A stretch of 64,000 nt of DNA. Origin: Sphingobacterium haloxyli. Lineage in GTDB: Bacteria > Bacteroidota > Bacteroidia > Sphingobacteriales > Sphingobacteriaceae. The position numbers were made by a program, and so were the translations under genes. Each line of letters starts with the position of its first letter. Positions within the stretch are counted from its first letter, which is position 1. This document shows positions 16,551-25,754 of the stretch, one piece after another. The stretch is taken from the NCBI RefSeq assembly GCF_002980525.1, contig NZ_PVBQ01000004.1, positions 248,001 through 312,000 on the forward strand. Reading direction: 5' to 3'. Below the pieces are notes generated by a model, which saw only the letters and a list, made by a program, of their open reading frames with translations, had not been told where the DNA came from and made no database searches.

Positions 16551-17504
16551 ATGAAAATTATACTTATCGGTGGTTCCGGTTTTGTAGGTACACGTTTAAT
16601 AGATAAGCTGTTGAAGATTCCGGATGTCGAAGTATTGAACATTGATAAAAAAAAGAGCGAGAAATATCCGCAGTTGACTCGCATAGGAAACGTGATGGAC
16701 TGGCAGACGTTAGCTCATCATTCCAAAGGGGGAGATGTAGTGGTACTATTGGCAGCGGAACATCGGGACGATATAAGCCCGGTTTCCCTGTATTATGATA
16801 TCAATGTGGAAGGAATGCGAAATACGTTGAAAGCGATGGAAGCTAATAATATTAAGAGATTGGTTTTTACCAGTTCCGTAGCCGTATATGGATTGGATAA
16901 GGATAATCCTAATGAGGATGCCGCGATCGCCCCTTTTAATGACTATGGCAAAAGTAAGTGGCAGGCGGAGCAGGTCTTGCACGTTTGGCATCGAAACCAT
17001 CCCGATTGGGATATCAATATTATACGCCCAACGGTCATTTTCGGAGAGGGAAACCGGGGCAACGTGTATAATCTGTTGAAACAGATTGCCAGTGGCAAGT
17101 TTATGATGATCGGAAAGGGAAATAACAAGAAATCCATGTCATACATCGGGAATGTCGTGGCGTTTATCTGGTTTCTGATAGTGCGGGGGAAAACGGGATA
17201 TCAAGTATACAATTATGTTGATAAGCCTGATTTTACGACGAATGATCTGGTACACCACACGGGACAGATTTTAGGGAAGAAAATCCCAACCGTTCGTATT
17301 CCCTATTGGCTGGGAATGCTAGGCGGCTATGGTTTTGATGTGCTGGCATCTATTACACGCAAAAAACTGAACATCAGTTCGGTTCGGGTGAAGAAATTTT
17401 GTGCGGTAACACAGTTTTCATCGAGTAAGGCCATGGCATCGGGCTTTGTACCGCCGTATACAATGGAGGAAGGATTACGGAACATGTTGGAAAATGAATT
17501 TTAA
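16551..17504 (+). CDS. NAD-dependent epimerase/dehydratase (extended SDR)
   Basis: A 317-residue extended short-chain dehydrogenase. The N-terminal Rossmann motif is GGSGFVGT (residues 7-14), and the catalytic Tyr-Lys pair is in YGKSKWQAE (near 127-135), after a TSSVAVYG block. Such enzymes epimerise or reduce nucleotide sugars; the pairing with a WbpL-like transferase is known from O-antigen clusters where the SDR makes the initiating sugar (for example UDP-QuiNAc or UDP-FucNAc via a 4-keto intermediate). That specific substrate is inference. It follows the transferase with no gap. Confidence 0.85.
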   Translation: MKIILIGGSGFVGTRLIDKLLKIPDVEVLNIDKKKSEKYPQLTRIGNVMDWQTLAHHSKGGDVVVLLAAEHRDDISPVSLYYDINVEGMRNTLKAMEANNIKRLVFTSSVAVYGLDKDNPNEDAAIAPFNDYGKSKWQAEQVLHVWHRNHPDWDINIIRPTVIFGEGNRGNVYNLLKQIASGKFMMIGKGNNKKSMSYIGNVVAFIWFLIVRGKTGYQVYNYVDKPDFTTNDLVHHTGQILGKKIPTVRIPYWLGMLGGYGFDVLASITRKKLNISSVRVKKFCAVTQFSSSKAMASGFVPPYTMEEGLRNMLENEF

Positions 17505-17511
17505 CGTAAGT

Positions 17512-17529
17512 GCAATCTTATAGGATTGC
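17512..17529 (+). other. Small hairpin between the SDR and ABC genes
   Basis: GCAATC (17512-17517) and GATTGC (17524-17529) form a 6-bp stem with loop TTATAG in the largest gap (67 bases) of the polysaccharide cluster. There is no T-run, so termination is doubtful. Confidence 0.3.
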
Positions 17530-17534
17530 TCTAA

Positions 17535-17564
17535 TTACGAATCACGAATTACAAGTTACGAATT
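17535..17564 (+). repeat. Degenerate heptamer tandem repeat (TTACGAA)
   Basis: Four consecutive 7-base units read TTACGAA, TCACGAA, TTACAAG and TTACGAA, then TT. They lie directly upstream of the GTG start of the ABC exporter at 17572. Confidence 0.55.
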
Positions 17565-17571
17565 TGATAGG

Positions 17572-19359
17572 GTGAAACAATTTTTAAAGAGACGGTTTAG
17601 TACGCTGTATTTTTTTTATCAGTACCTGGGATACCGGATAGCTTTGCTATTGGTATTTAGTTTTTTATTGGTGCTGATGGATAGCCTAGGGCTGGCCATG
17701 TTCATCCCCTTATTACAGGTAGCCGATCAGCGTGCAGCAGGTGTTGTTGCTAATGATAGCAGCATACAGTTTGTACGCGACTTCTTTAATACGTTGCATC
17801 TCGATCTGACCGTCGTGAATGTGCTGCTGATGATTGTGTTGCTCTTTATCTTAAAAGGCGTGTTCTTTTTTTACACTACAAAATATGTTGGTGTCACGAA
17901 AATTGTCTTTTCTAAAATCTTACGGGAGCGATTGGGTGTTGGCCTGCGGGATTTAAGCTATAAGGAATTTGTTTCAACGGATGTTGGCCGATTACAAAAT
18001 TCCCTGACAGGCGAAGTGGAACGCGTGATTGATGCCTGTGGTCAATATTTGGACACGATTAAGAACGTACTGTTTGTTGCAGGTTATCTGGGTTTTGCCT
18101 TCTTTTTGGATTGGAAGTTTTCTATTTTGGTCGCTATTGGTGGCGGATTGTCTAATTTTATTTACAAGGCGTTTTACAAACGAACCCAAGAACTTTCCCG
18201 GAACATTACAAAGAACAATCATCGCTATGGTGGTATCGTGATTGAGATCGTCAATCATTTTAAATACCTGAAGGCTACAGGAAGAAATTACTTTCTCTTT
18301 AACCGACTACATAAAGAGCTGATTAGCCTTGTCAATAATGGTATATCGGTTGTCACTATCGGCGCAAGGTTAGGCGCGTTGCGTGAACCGTTAACGGTTA
18401 TGGTGATAGCGGCTGTTATTGCTACGCATGTATTGGTCTTTCAATCGCCGTTATCCGGAGTTATGGTTATCCTGCTGTTCTTTTATCGTGCCATGCAAAA
18501 GGTCATCGATCTACAAATGAACTGGAACAATTATCTGGCACGAACTGGTACGGTAGAGAATATCGTCAGCTACCAGAAATATTTAGATGAACATAAAGAA
18601 GTTTTTTCGGGTCACCGTCAATTGGAGCAGATTGAATCTATTGAATTAGAGAACGTTTCGCTGTATTATAATGACGTTAACGTATTGAAGCAAATCAACT
18701 TAAAGATCCGGAAAAATGAATCGGTTGCTTTCGTGGGCGAGTCGGGATCAGGAAAGACTTCTTTGATCAATGTCATTTGCACCTTGATACCGATGTCTAG
18801 CGGTGTGTTTTTAGTAAATGGACAGGAAATAGCGTCATGCGTCAATCAGCAGTATAAGCAGAAAATCGGTTATATCAGCCAGGAGCCGACCATTTTTAAC
18901 GCTAGTGTGTTCGATAATATCACGTTTTGGGAGGAGAAAACGGCGGCTAACTTAGCCAAGTTCCAACGCGTTGTTGATATGTGCAGCCTTCGTGCTTTCT
19001 TGACAGAATTGCCAAATGGAGAAAATACCTTATTAGGGAATAATGGGGTTAATATATCTGGTGGGCAAAAACAGCGTATATCGATTGCGAGGGAGCTTTA
19101 TCGCGACGTGGAATTGCTCATTATGGATGAAGCAACATCGGCGCTGGATTCGGAGACCGAACAGGAGATAAAAGATAGCATTGAGTCTTTACAGGGAAAA
19201 GTCACGATTATCGCTATTGCACACCGGCTGTCGACTATCCGGCACGCCGACAAGATATACCTTATGGAGAGAGGGCAGGTCGTAGCCGAAGGAACTTTCG
19301 ACGAACTACGGCAGATCTCTCCCTATTTTAAGAAATTAACGGAATTGCAAGGAATGTGA
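17572..19359 (+). CDS. ABC exporter, probable lipid-linked oligosaccharide flippase (PglK/MsbA type)
   Basis: A 595-residue half-transporter: six membrane helices (about 20-325) fused to a nucleotide-binding domain. Walker A is GESGSGKT (389-396), the Q-loop is at Q437, the signature SGGQ at 496-499, Walker B LLIMDE (515-520) and the switch His in IAIAHRLS. The start is GTG at 17572. The cluster contains a Wzy-type polymerase but no recognisable Wzx (MATE-like) flippase; PglK shows that ABC exporters can flip lipid-linked oligosaccharides, so this protein is the best flippase candidate. A role in exporting another lipid cannot be excluded from sequence alone. Confidence 0.88.
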   Translation: MKQFLKRRFSTLYFFYQYLGYRIALLLVFSFLLVLMDSLGLAMFIPLLQVADQRAAGVVANDSSIQFVRDFFNTLHLDLTVVNVLLMIVLLFILKGVFFFYTTKYVGVTKIVFSKILRERLGVGLRDLSYKEFVSTDVGRLQNSLTGEVERVIDACGQYLDTIKNVLFVAGYLGFAFFLDWKFSILVAIGGGLSNFIYKAFYKRTQELSRNITKNNHRYGGIVIEIVNHFKYLKATGRNYFLFNRLHKELISLVNNGISVVTIGARLGALREPLTVMVIAAVIATHVLVFQSPLSGVMVILLFFYRAMQKVIDLQMNWNNYLARTGTVENIVSYQKYLDEHKEVFSGHRQLEQIESIELENVSLYYNDVNVLKQINLKIRKNESVAFVGESGSGKTSLINVICTLIPMSSGVFLVNGQEIASCVNQQYKQKIGYISQEPTIFNASVFDNITFWEEKTAANLAKFQRVVDMCSLRAFLTELPNGENTLLGNNGVNISGGQKQRISIARELYRDVELLIMDEATSALDSETEQEIKDSIESLQGKVTIIAIAHRLSTIRHADKIYLMERGQVVAEGTFDELRQISPYFKKLTELQGM

Positions 19360-19379
19360 TTCGTGAACAACGGACACCT

Positions 19380-20264
19380 ATGAAGAAAGTAAATTTAATT
19401 TATTGGGATAAAGATAACTTTGGCGATGCGCTGAATCCATTGCTGATTGAAGAGCTATCCGGTCTTCCTGCACAGCATAAGGATATCGAATTGTCGTTGA
19501 AATCGAGAATTTTGCTGTTGCTGAAAAGTATACTGACTTTCCGATTTAATGATGCTGAGCGGGTTATACTTCCTTGGCAGAAAACGGTGGTAGCTATTGG
19601 ATCTATTATCCATTGGGCACATAAAAAGTCGGTTATTTGGGGAGCAGGTTTTATGAATCGAGACAATCGATATAGAGGCGGGAAAGTGGTGGCCGTCAGG
19701 GGGAAACTGACCGATGCCAAGCTAGTAAGTCAAGGCATAAAGCCTTGTGGCGTATATGGAGATGCCGCTCTGCTGCTACCGTTGTGGTTGCCAGGAGTAA
19801 ATATAGCAAAAAAACATCAATTGGGCATTGCACCGCATTGGAGCGAAGTCGATGCGTTTAAAAGAAACTATGGCGAGCAATACGTTATTATTGATCTCCG
19901 GACGAAGGATATACCTAAAATCGTTAACGAGATCAATCAATGTGACCACATCCTCTCAACGTCCCTACATGGAATAATCGTGGCACATGCTTACCAGATT
20001 CCGGCACTCTGGATCAAGAAAGGATATATCGAAACGGATGGGTTTAAATTTCATGATTATTTCTCATCGGTTGATATACCATTGTATGATGGATTCGAAG
20101 ATATAGATGACCTGTTAGTATCCTCCGATAAATGGAAATCCCTGTTTGAAAAAAATACAGACAAATCATTGATCAACAATGATCTGTATGAGATACAGAA
20201 AGACCTGCTTCGCGTGGCCCCTTTTCCGGTAAGGAAAAAATATGTTGAATTTGTTGATCGATGA
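19380..20264 (+). CDS. Polysaccharide pyruvyl transferase family protein (first copy)
   Basis: A 294-residue PF04230-type protein. Such enzymes move pyruvate from phosphoenolpyruvate onto sugars to form ketals that add negative charge. The N-terminal NFGDALNPLL motif, the central AVRGKLT and YGDAALLLP blocks, and LSTSLHGIIVAHAY near the C-terminus are all typical. I prefer ATG 19380 over the GTG at 19356, which would overlap the ABC gene, because the family begins close to KKVNLIYW. A second, diverged copy is at 22776-23690, implying two pyruvylated positions or different acceptors. Confidence 0.82.
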   Translation: MKKVNLIYWDKDNFGDALNPLLIEELSGLPAQHKDIELSLKSRILLLLKSILTFRFNDAERVILPWQKTVVAIGSIIHWAHKKSVIWGAGFMNRDNRYRGGKVVAVRGKLTDAKLVSQGIKPCGVYGDAALLLPLWLPGVNIAKKHQLGIAPHWSEVDAFKRNYGEQYVIIDLRTKDIPKIVNEINQCDHILSTSLHGIIVAHAYQIPALWIKKGYIETDGFKFHDYFSSVDIPLYDGFEDIDDLLVSSDKWKSLFEKNTDKSLINNDLYEIQKDLLRVAPFPVRKKYVEFVDR

Positions 20265-21220
20265 ATATGGGTGATGTATTTCCTTTGATATCTGTTATCA
20301 TTCCTAATTATAACCATGAGGCATTCCTGGAACAGCGTATTGATGCCGTATTGAATCAGACATTTCAGGATTTTGAAATTATATTGTTAGATGATAAATC
20401 TACCGATGAAAGTGCGAAGGTGATAGCGCGTTATAGTGATCATCGTAAGGTTAAGCATATTGTTTATAATAGTGAGAACTCGGGCTCTACATTCAGGCAA
20501 TGGAAACAAGGATTGGAGTTCGCCCGCGGATCCTGGATATGGATTGCTGAAAGTGATGATGTCACGGATCCTCGCTTCCTATCGACGCTTCTGCAGGGAA
20601 TCAAACAGGATGAAGATATTGTGTTGGCCTACTGTGCAAGCCATAAGATTAATGAGCATGGACACATTTTTGATAAAGTTGATTGGGCCGAAACGGTAAG
20701 TAATCGAGATTGGAGCCGTGATTTTTGTAATGTAGGAATAGCAGAAATCACACAACAGTTGTTTTATAAAAATACCATTCCGAATGCTAGTGCGGTATTG
20801 TTTAAAAAATCAGCCGTGAACATGGCTATATTTGATGAGATCAGCAGAATGCGTTTCGCTGGAGATTGGTATTTCTGGATAAAATTGCTCGAAAAGGGAA
20901 AAGTTTTTTTCTCCGCGCAGTTCTTAAACCAGTTTCGGGAACATCGCTTTACCACGCGAACGATGAAACCTGCCGTGATTGAAAAATCCCGGTTCGAAGA
21001 GTATTTCAAAGTGTTGAATTATTGCAGATCTAGGTACAGATTATCTTGGGATGTTAAAAAACATATCTGGATCATCGACGAATGGGTAGATAAATATTTT
21101 AGATTTTCATCATTTTCGTGCTATAATACCTGTTTCCCAGTGCATTATAATGTGTTAGCCGGATTGAAAATCCTCAAAAACAGATGGTTTGGTCCGTTAA
21201 AACGAACGGGTAATAAATAA
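20261..21220 (+). CDS. Glycosyltransferase family 2
   Basis: A 319-residue GT-A fold glycosyltransferase. The N-terminus shows VIIPNYNHEAFLEQ, then FEIILLDDKSTDES, the nucleotide-sugar binding region, and WIAESDDVTDP, the DXD-type metal site (near 101-104). It should add one sugar to the lipid-linked repeat unit at the cytoplasmic face of the membrane. It overlaps the upstream pyruvyl transferase by 4 bases (ATGA). Sugar specificity cannot be read from the sequence. Confidence 0.9.
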   Translation: MNMGDVFPLISVIIPNYNHEAFLEQRIDAVLNQTFQDFEIILLDDKSTDESAKVIARYSDHRKVKHIVYNSENSGSTFRQWKQGLEFARGSWIWIAESDDVTDPRFLSTLLQGIKQDEDIVLAYCASHKINEHGHIFDKVDWAETVSNRDWSRDFCNVGIAEITQQLFYKNTIPNASAVLFKKSAVNMAIFDEISRMRFAGDWYFWIKLLEKGKVFFSAQFLNQFREHRFTTRTMKPAVIEKSRFEEYFKVLNYCRSRYRLSWDVKKHIWIIDEWVDKYFRFSSFSCYNTCFPVHYNVLAGLKILKNRWFGPLKRTGNK

Positions 21221-21226
21221 GAGGAT

Positions 21227-22189
21227 ATGATAGGTAGTTTTATACGAAAAAATAAATTGGCCTTATCCTTTTTTCAAGAGGTAAAATGTCTTTTAGTCGG
21301 GATGAAGGCCCGCCAATTTGAACCACGGTATTATCCGAAGGCAGAAGAGGTCATGCATATTACGCGAGGGCAGGCTAAATCTCATCATCCCATTCCGAAA
21401 CTGGTATGGGTCTATTGGGAAAATGAGCAAATGCCGATTTATATCGGTCAGATTATGGAGCATAATAAGAAGGTAAATCCGGAATATGAATTCAGATTGC
21501 TGAATAAAGATACTTATCGTAGTTATCTACCCGACATTGTCTTTGAAGACAATATGCCCGTTGCAAATAAAACCGATGTCATCCGTTTGGAATTATTGTA
21601 TCGATATGGAGGCATCTGGATGGATGCGACCATTATTTTACGGGATAGTTTGGATTGGATACATGAAACCAATAAAGATAACCAGAACGAATTGATCGGT
21701 TTCTATCGGGATAACGATACCGTCGATTATACCTATCCGGTTGTTGAAACTTATTTTATGGCGGCTCCGATGAAAAGCTTATTTGTGAAGCATTGGATTG
21801 AGCTGTTCGGCGGTATAACGGAAATGGGCAGTGAAAGGTTTTATAAGAGCTTGCTTAAAAGACCCGACTTTGAAGAAATCCGTCAACATATTCCCAACCC
21901 TTCTTATTTGTTGGTATATCTTGCGGGGCAGGCTGCCTGCCGCGAATACCCGGATTATCATATTTATTTGAAAAAAGCAGAAGACTCCGCTCTTTTTCTT
22001 CAGGAGTGCTACCGCAATAATTACATGATGAATTATGCTATTTGCAGGATGAAAAATCCAATGCATCATCTTCCCATCATCAAATTGTGCTCGGGTGACA
22101 GGATGTTTGTCCATGTATTTCAGAAATTGGGGCTCGTAAAGAAGAATAGCTTGATCGGTTTTTTTACAAATACACAAAATATTGCATGA
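21227..22189 (+). CDS. Capsular polysaccharide glycosyltransferase (Caps_synth, GT32-like)
   Basis: A 320-residue protein of the capsular-synthesis glycosyltransferase group (PF05704 type). Hallmarks are IPKLVWVYWENEQMP near 60-74, the EYEFRLLN segment, and KTDVIRLELLYRYGGIWMDAT (about 112-132), where the GGIWMDA block carries the metal-binding acid. No membrane segment or signal peptide is seen. A second member of the same group is at the end of the cluster (39123-40055). Confidence 0.85.
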   Translation: MIGSFIRKNKLALSFFQEVKCLLVGMKARQFEPRYYPKAEEVMHITRGQAKSHHPIPKLVWVYWENEQMPIYIGQIMEHNKKVNPEYEFRLLNKDTYRSYLPDIVFEDNMPVANKTDVIRLELLYRYGGIWMDATIILRDSLDWIHETNKDNQNELIGFYRDNDTVDYTYPVVETYFMAAPMKSLFVKHWIELFGGITEMGSERFYKSLLKRPDFEEIRQHIPNPSYLLVYLAGQAACREYPDYHIYLKKAEDSALFLQECYRNNYMMNYAICRMKNPMHHLPIIKLCSGDRMFVHVFQKLGLVKKNSLIGFFTNTQNIA

Positions 22190-22764
22190 TGGATCACCTG
22201 AAGCAAAAAGACAAATGGACATTGCGTGAATATGCATATGTGGACGGGATAACATACTTATCCATGTTTTCAAAAAACTATTGGGTGGATCGTTGGTTGA
22301 AGACGGAACAATATTGGATTCGCAAATTTGTCGTTAACCTTCGTAAAGAGGAATACTATACATCCATCAAGCCTTATAAGCTATTGAAATACTATTACCA
22401 GCGAAAGAAAAATATATGGGGTAGCCGATTGGGTTTTTTCATACATGCCGGGAATTTTGGTTCAGGGTTGAAGATATACCATTACGGATCGGTAATCGTG
22501 CACCCAAAAGCCAAGATTGGTAAAAACTGCACGCTACACGGCAACTGTTGCATCGGGAGCAAAGGTGGTTTTCCGGATATACCGCCGCAAATAGGAGACA
22601 ACGTAGATATCGGCCAAGGCGCACAAATATTGGGCGATATTACTATAGCAGACGGGGTGAAGATTGGAGCGGGAGCTATTGTTACTAAATCTGTTTTAGA
22701 ACCCGGGGTCACGGTTGTTGGTATTCCGGCACGTGTAATTAATTCAAAAACGGTAAATAAATAG
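22186..22764 (+). CDS. Hexapeptide-repeat acyltransferase (CysE/serine acetyltransferase-like)
   Basis: A 192-residue protein whose second half (about 100-185) is a left-handed beta-helix of hexapeptide repeats: VHPKAKIGKNCTLHGNCCIG, IGDNVDIGQGAQILG, ITIADGVKIGAGAIV. The end, VVGIPARVI, is the classical cap of CysE/WbbJ-like sugar O-acetyltransferases. The catalytic His is probably that in TLHGNC. In this setting it most likely acetylates a sugar of the exopolysaccharide rather than serine; that is inference from context. It overlaps the upstream gene by 4 bases. Confidence 0.88.
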   Translation: MMDHLKQKDKWTLREYAYVDGITYLSMFSKNYWVDRWLKTEQYWIRKFVVNLRKEEYYTSIKPYKLLKYYYQRKKNIWGSRLGFFIHAGNFGSGLKIYHYGSVIVHPKAKIGKNCTLHGNCCIGSKGGFPDIPPQIGDNVDIGQGAQILGDITIADGVKIGAGAIVTKSVLEPGVTVVGIPARVINSKTVNK

Positions 22765-22775
22765 GACTTAGCGGT

Positions 22776-23690
22776 ATGCTGCAAAAAATCAAAAATATAC
22801 TAAGACCATTTGTAGACAAATATAGGATCTACAAGCAACTCCGGTCGCTTGTAGATCCTGTATTTGTCGATGGTTTTCCGGAGGGTCGGAACTTTGGTGA
22901 TGCACTGAACATGACACTAGTCAAATATCTGTCAAGAAGAGATACGTTCCCATCCCGGTTTTTGAAGCAAACAGCGTACAAGGAAGATACTTCTTATGCT
23001 GTTATCGGTAGTATATGCCAGTGGTCGCGCCCGCAAACTATAATTTGGGGAGCAGGGTTTATAAGCGACGCGTTTAAAACAAAGGATTTTGTTAAACCAA
23101 GTCAGGTATTAGCCGTTAGAGGTCCTTTATCAAGAGCGATTTATCAAGCAAACGGTATAGACTGTCCGGCGTGTTACGGAGATCCGGCGCTTTTACTGCC
23201 TTTGATTTATAATCCGACAATAGAGCCTATTTACGAATACGGCATTATTCCACATTATGTCGACTGGGAGTCGCCGTGGGTCAACCGATACCGTGCTCAA
23301 AAAAATGTGCTGGTGGTCAATATTATGATCGGAGACAACCATGAGCTTTTTGTAAAACAGCTGAAATCTTGCCGAAACATTATAACCAGCTCCTTGCATG
23401 GATTGATATTAGCACAAGCCTATGGCATACCCGTTTGTGCTGTTAAATTCTCAGAGAGTGTAATGGGGGGCGAGTTTAAGTTTACAGACTATTTGCTGTC
23501 TGTAGGAAAGACGCCTAAAGAAAGAATAAACCTCTTTGAACAGGAGATTCTGATAGAAGAATTGCCGTATGATCATGAATCTATACAAATAGATTTGGCT
23601 CCTTTAATAGAAGTGTGTCCGTTTATACAGCCGGATCAAAGGCAGCATCTGCTGTCCGAGAATAACGATTATTATCAACTGGAAAGCTGA
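22776..23690 (+). CDS. Polysaccharide pyruvyl transferase family protein (second copy)
   Basis: A 304-residue PF04230-type protein, diverged from the one at 19380-20264. Shared landmarks are RNFGDALNMTLV, the VRGPLSRAIY block, CYGDPALLLPLIY, and the ITSSLHGLILAQAYGIP segment. It should attach pyruvate (or a related group) to a sugar of the repeat unit. Placed between the acetyltransferase and a GT4 gene, it adds to a cluster already rich in decorating enzymes. Confidence 0.82.
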   Translation: MLQKIKNILRPFVDKYRIYKQLRSLVDPVFVDGFPEGRNFGDALNMTLVKYLSRRDTFPSRFLKQTAYKEDTSYAVIGSICQWSRPQTIIWGAGFISDAFKTKDFVKPSQVLAVRGPLSRAIYQANGIDCPACYGDPALLLPLIYNPTIEPIYEYGIIPHYVDWESPWVNRYRAQKNVLVVNIMIGDNHELFVKQLKSCRNIITSSLHGLILAQAYGIPVCAVKFSESVMGGEFKFTDYLLSVGKTPKERINLFEQEILIEELPYDHESIQIDLAPLIEVCPFIQPDQRQHLLSENNDYYQLES

Positions 23691-23693
23691 GGT

Positions 23694-24797
23694 ATGGCGA
23701 ATGTGGAGACAATAAAGGTATTGCATGTGATAACTAGGGCTGATGTAGGAGGTATCACCAGCTTGTTGTATAATTATTTTACCAATATGTCGCAAGGCAA
23801 TGTTGTGTTTCATGTCGTTGCCATTGGAACCGCTTATACACAGCGGTATCAAAAAATCTTTGAAGATTTAGGTATGCGGGTCTTTTTTATGCCGGAAAAG
23901 ATTACCAGACGTTTAGCCTATCTGTGGACGTTGATCCGAAAGGAAAGGTACGATGTTGTGCATTCACACGTGGAGCTGGTTTCTGCTATTTATCTGTGGG
24001 TAGCCATGCTTGCTGGTAACAAAGTGCGTGTCGCGCACACACACCTTGCAGTGGACAATAAAGGCTGGAAGAATAAGATTTTACAACTATTGCTCAATAA
24101 GGTGGCGACACATCGTGTAGGGTGCAGCAAAATGGCTATTACGAAGCTGTTTGGTCCGAAATACACCGATAGGGCTACCGTTATAGCCAATGCGATCAAC
24201 GCTTCGGAGTATGTCTTTGATTCGGCTGTTCGACAGGCGTTGCAACAAGAATTACAGATAGAAGATAAATACGTGGTGGGCTTTGTCGGCAGGCTGACAA
24301 AGCTAAAGAATATACCCTATTTGCTGGAAGTTTTCAAGACATTGAAAGAGAAGAAGGAGGATGTTGTCCTACTGTTGGTGGGAGATGGTGAGATGCAGGG
24401 AGAAATAGAAGCTAAGGTTAAGGAATTGGGTATAGTGCCTGATGTAAAGTTTTTGCACACCAGGATAGATGTAAACCACCTGTTGATGGCGATGGATGTG
24501 TTGTTGTTCCCGTCGTTTAGCGAAGGATTTGGATTGGTTATGGTAGAAGCACAGGCGGCCGCGTTGAAATGCATCGCGGCTTTAAATAGAGTTTCCAAAG
24601 AAACAAGCATTTCGGATTATGCCCATTATGAAGCTATTGAAAAGCCGGCGACTGTTTGGGCTGATTTAATCCTCGATCAATGTATGGATTATGAGCGGGT
24701 GAATATGGAACAAGAAGTTGCTAAACATCATTTTGATGTGCGTATCGAAGCGGATAAGTTAATTGATTTTTACAATAAGACGGTACGGGAAAATTAA
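23694..24797 (+). CDS. Glycosyltransferase family 4
   Basis: A 367-residue GT-B fold enzyme. N-terminal VLHVITRADVGGITSLL is the donor/acceptor glycine loop; the C-terminal half has VGFVGRLTKLKNIPYLLEVF (linker and donor domain start), LLVGDGEMQ and the EX7E-type FPSFSEGFGLVMVEAQAAAL. No membrane segment is visible; it should act at the inner face of the membrane. The following gene starts directly after the stop. Confidence 0.92.
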   Translation: MANVETIKVLHVITRADVGGITSLLYNYFTNMSQGNVVFHVVAIGTAYTQRYQKIFEDLGMRVFFMPEKITRRLAYLWTLIRKERYDVVHSHVELVSAIYLWVAMLAGNKVRVAHTHLAVDNKGWKNKILQLLLNKVATHRVGCSKMAITKLFGPKYTDRATVIANAINASEYVFDSAVRQALQQELQIEDKYVVGFVGRLTKLKNIPYLLEVFKTLKEKKEDVVLLLVGDGEMQGEIEAKVKELGIVPDVKFLHTRIDVNHLLMAMDVLLFPSFSEGFGLVMVEAQAAALKCIAALNRVSKETSISDYAHYEAIEKPATVWADLILDQCMDYERVNMEQEVAKHHFDVRIEADKLIDFYNKTVREN

Positions 24798-25754
24798 ATG
24801 GAAGCAATGCAAAAATACGGAAAAGAAAGTATACCGTTGGTGGTGGCATTCACGCCGAACTATTTTGTTCCGGCGGCTAACTGCTTGCTTTCTATATTGG
24901 AGCATAGTGATCCCACAGCCTCTTTTCACGTCATCTGTCTGCTGACCGAAGCATTGTCGGATGATATGAAGTCAGCAATAGAACAATTGGACAGCGGAAG
25001 GCTGACTATGAGGTACATCAACCTACAGGGAAAACTCGGTGATATTTACGTGGTCGAACGTTATACCGTGGCGGCTTCCTACCGTTTGCTGTTGCCGGAT
25101 CTGTTGCCGGAATACAATAAGGTCATCTATGTAGACTGCGATATGGTAGTGCGCAACGATCTAGCCAATCTGTATTACAAAACAGATATAGCAGATTATT
25201 ATCTGGCGGCGGTTTTTGAAGCTTCGCTGGACAGCCAGCTTGATTATTTGGATCATCTTGGCGTAAAAGCGGGAAACTATATCAATTCAGGCTTTTTACT
25301 GATGAACCTAGTGAAACTTCGTGCGGATGGCATGGTCCAGAAATTACTGCATGCTGCAAAAAAAACTTATCTGCAGTTTCCAGATCAGGATGTGCTGAAC
25401 CAGCTTTGTCAAGGCAAAATTTTAGGACTTCCACCTTATTATAACAGCATCCGTACATTCTATTTACCGCAGTATAAGCCTGTTTTTCTGCGTTATTATA
25501 CGGAGGCAGACTGGCAGGCAGTTAAAGAACATGGTACGGTACACTATACTGGAGGAAAGCCCTGGGATATCTTTACAGTACAGTTTGACGTGTGGTGGCG
25601 ATATTACGAACGACTTCCTGAAGTGATTAGAAACAAGTGGAAGCCGAACAAACGGATGTATTGTTTATACAAAATAAGTAATACCAGGATAGGAAGGTAT
25701 TGTTTGCACGGTCTTCAACAATTGGTTAGACGCTTTAAATATGGAATATCATGA
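24798..25754 (+). CDS. Glycosyltransferase family 8
   Basis: A 318-residue retaining galactosyl/glucosyltransferase of the LgtC/GspA group. It shows VVAFTPNYFVPAANCLLSIL at the N-terminus, SYRLLLPDLLPE, the DXD metal motif D113-C-D115 in VIYVDCDMVV, YINSGFLLMNL and DQDVLNQLCQG, and closes with the HYTGGKPW motif that contributes a metal ligand. Most family members transfer galactose or glucose from the UDP form; which one applies here cannot be read. Confidence 0.93.
   Translation: MEAMQKYGKESIPLVVAFTPNYFVPAANCLLSILEHSDPTASFHVICLLTEALSDDMKSAIEQLDSGRLTMRYINLQGKLGDIYVVERYTVAASYRLLLPDLLPEYNKVIYVDCDMVVRNDLANLYYKTDIADYYLAAVFEASLDSQLDYLDHLGVKAGNYINSGFLLMNLVKLRADGMVQKLLHAAKKTYLQFPDQDVLNQLCQGKILGLPPYYNSIRTFYLPQYKPVFLRYYTEADWQAVKEHGTVHYTGGKPWDIFTVQFDVWWRYYERLPEVIRNKWKPNKRMYCLYKISNTRIGRYCLHGLQQLVRRFKYGIS

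Noticed and set aside
21779..22273. 164-codon minus-strand frame across two polysaccharide genes
   Set aside because: Both plus-strand genes have strong family motifs; the antisense frame has none.
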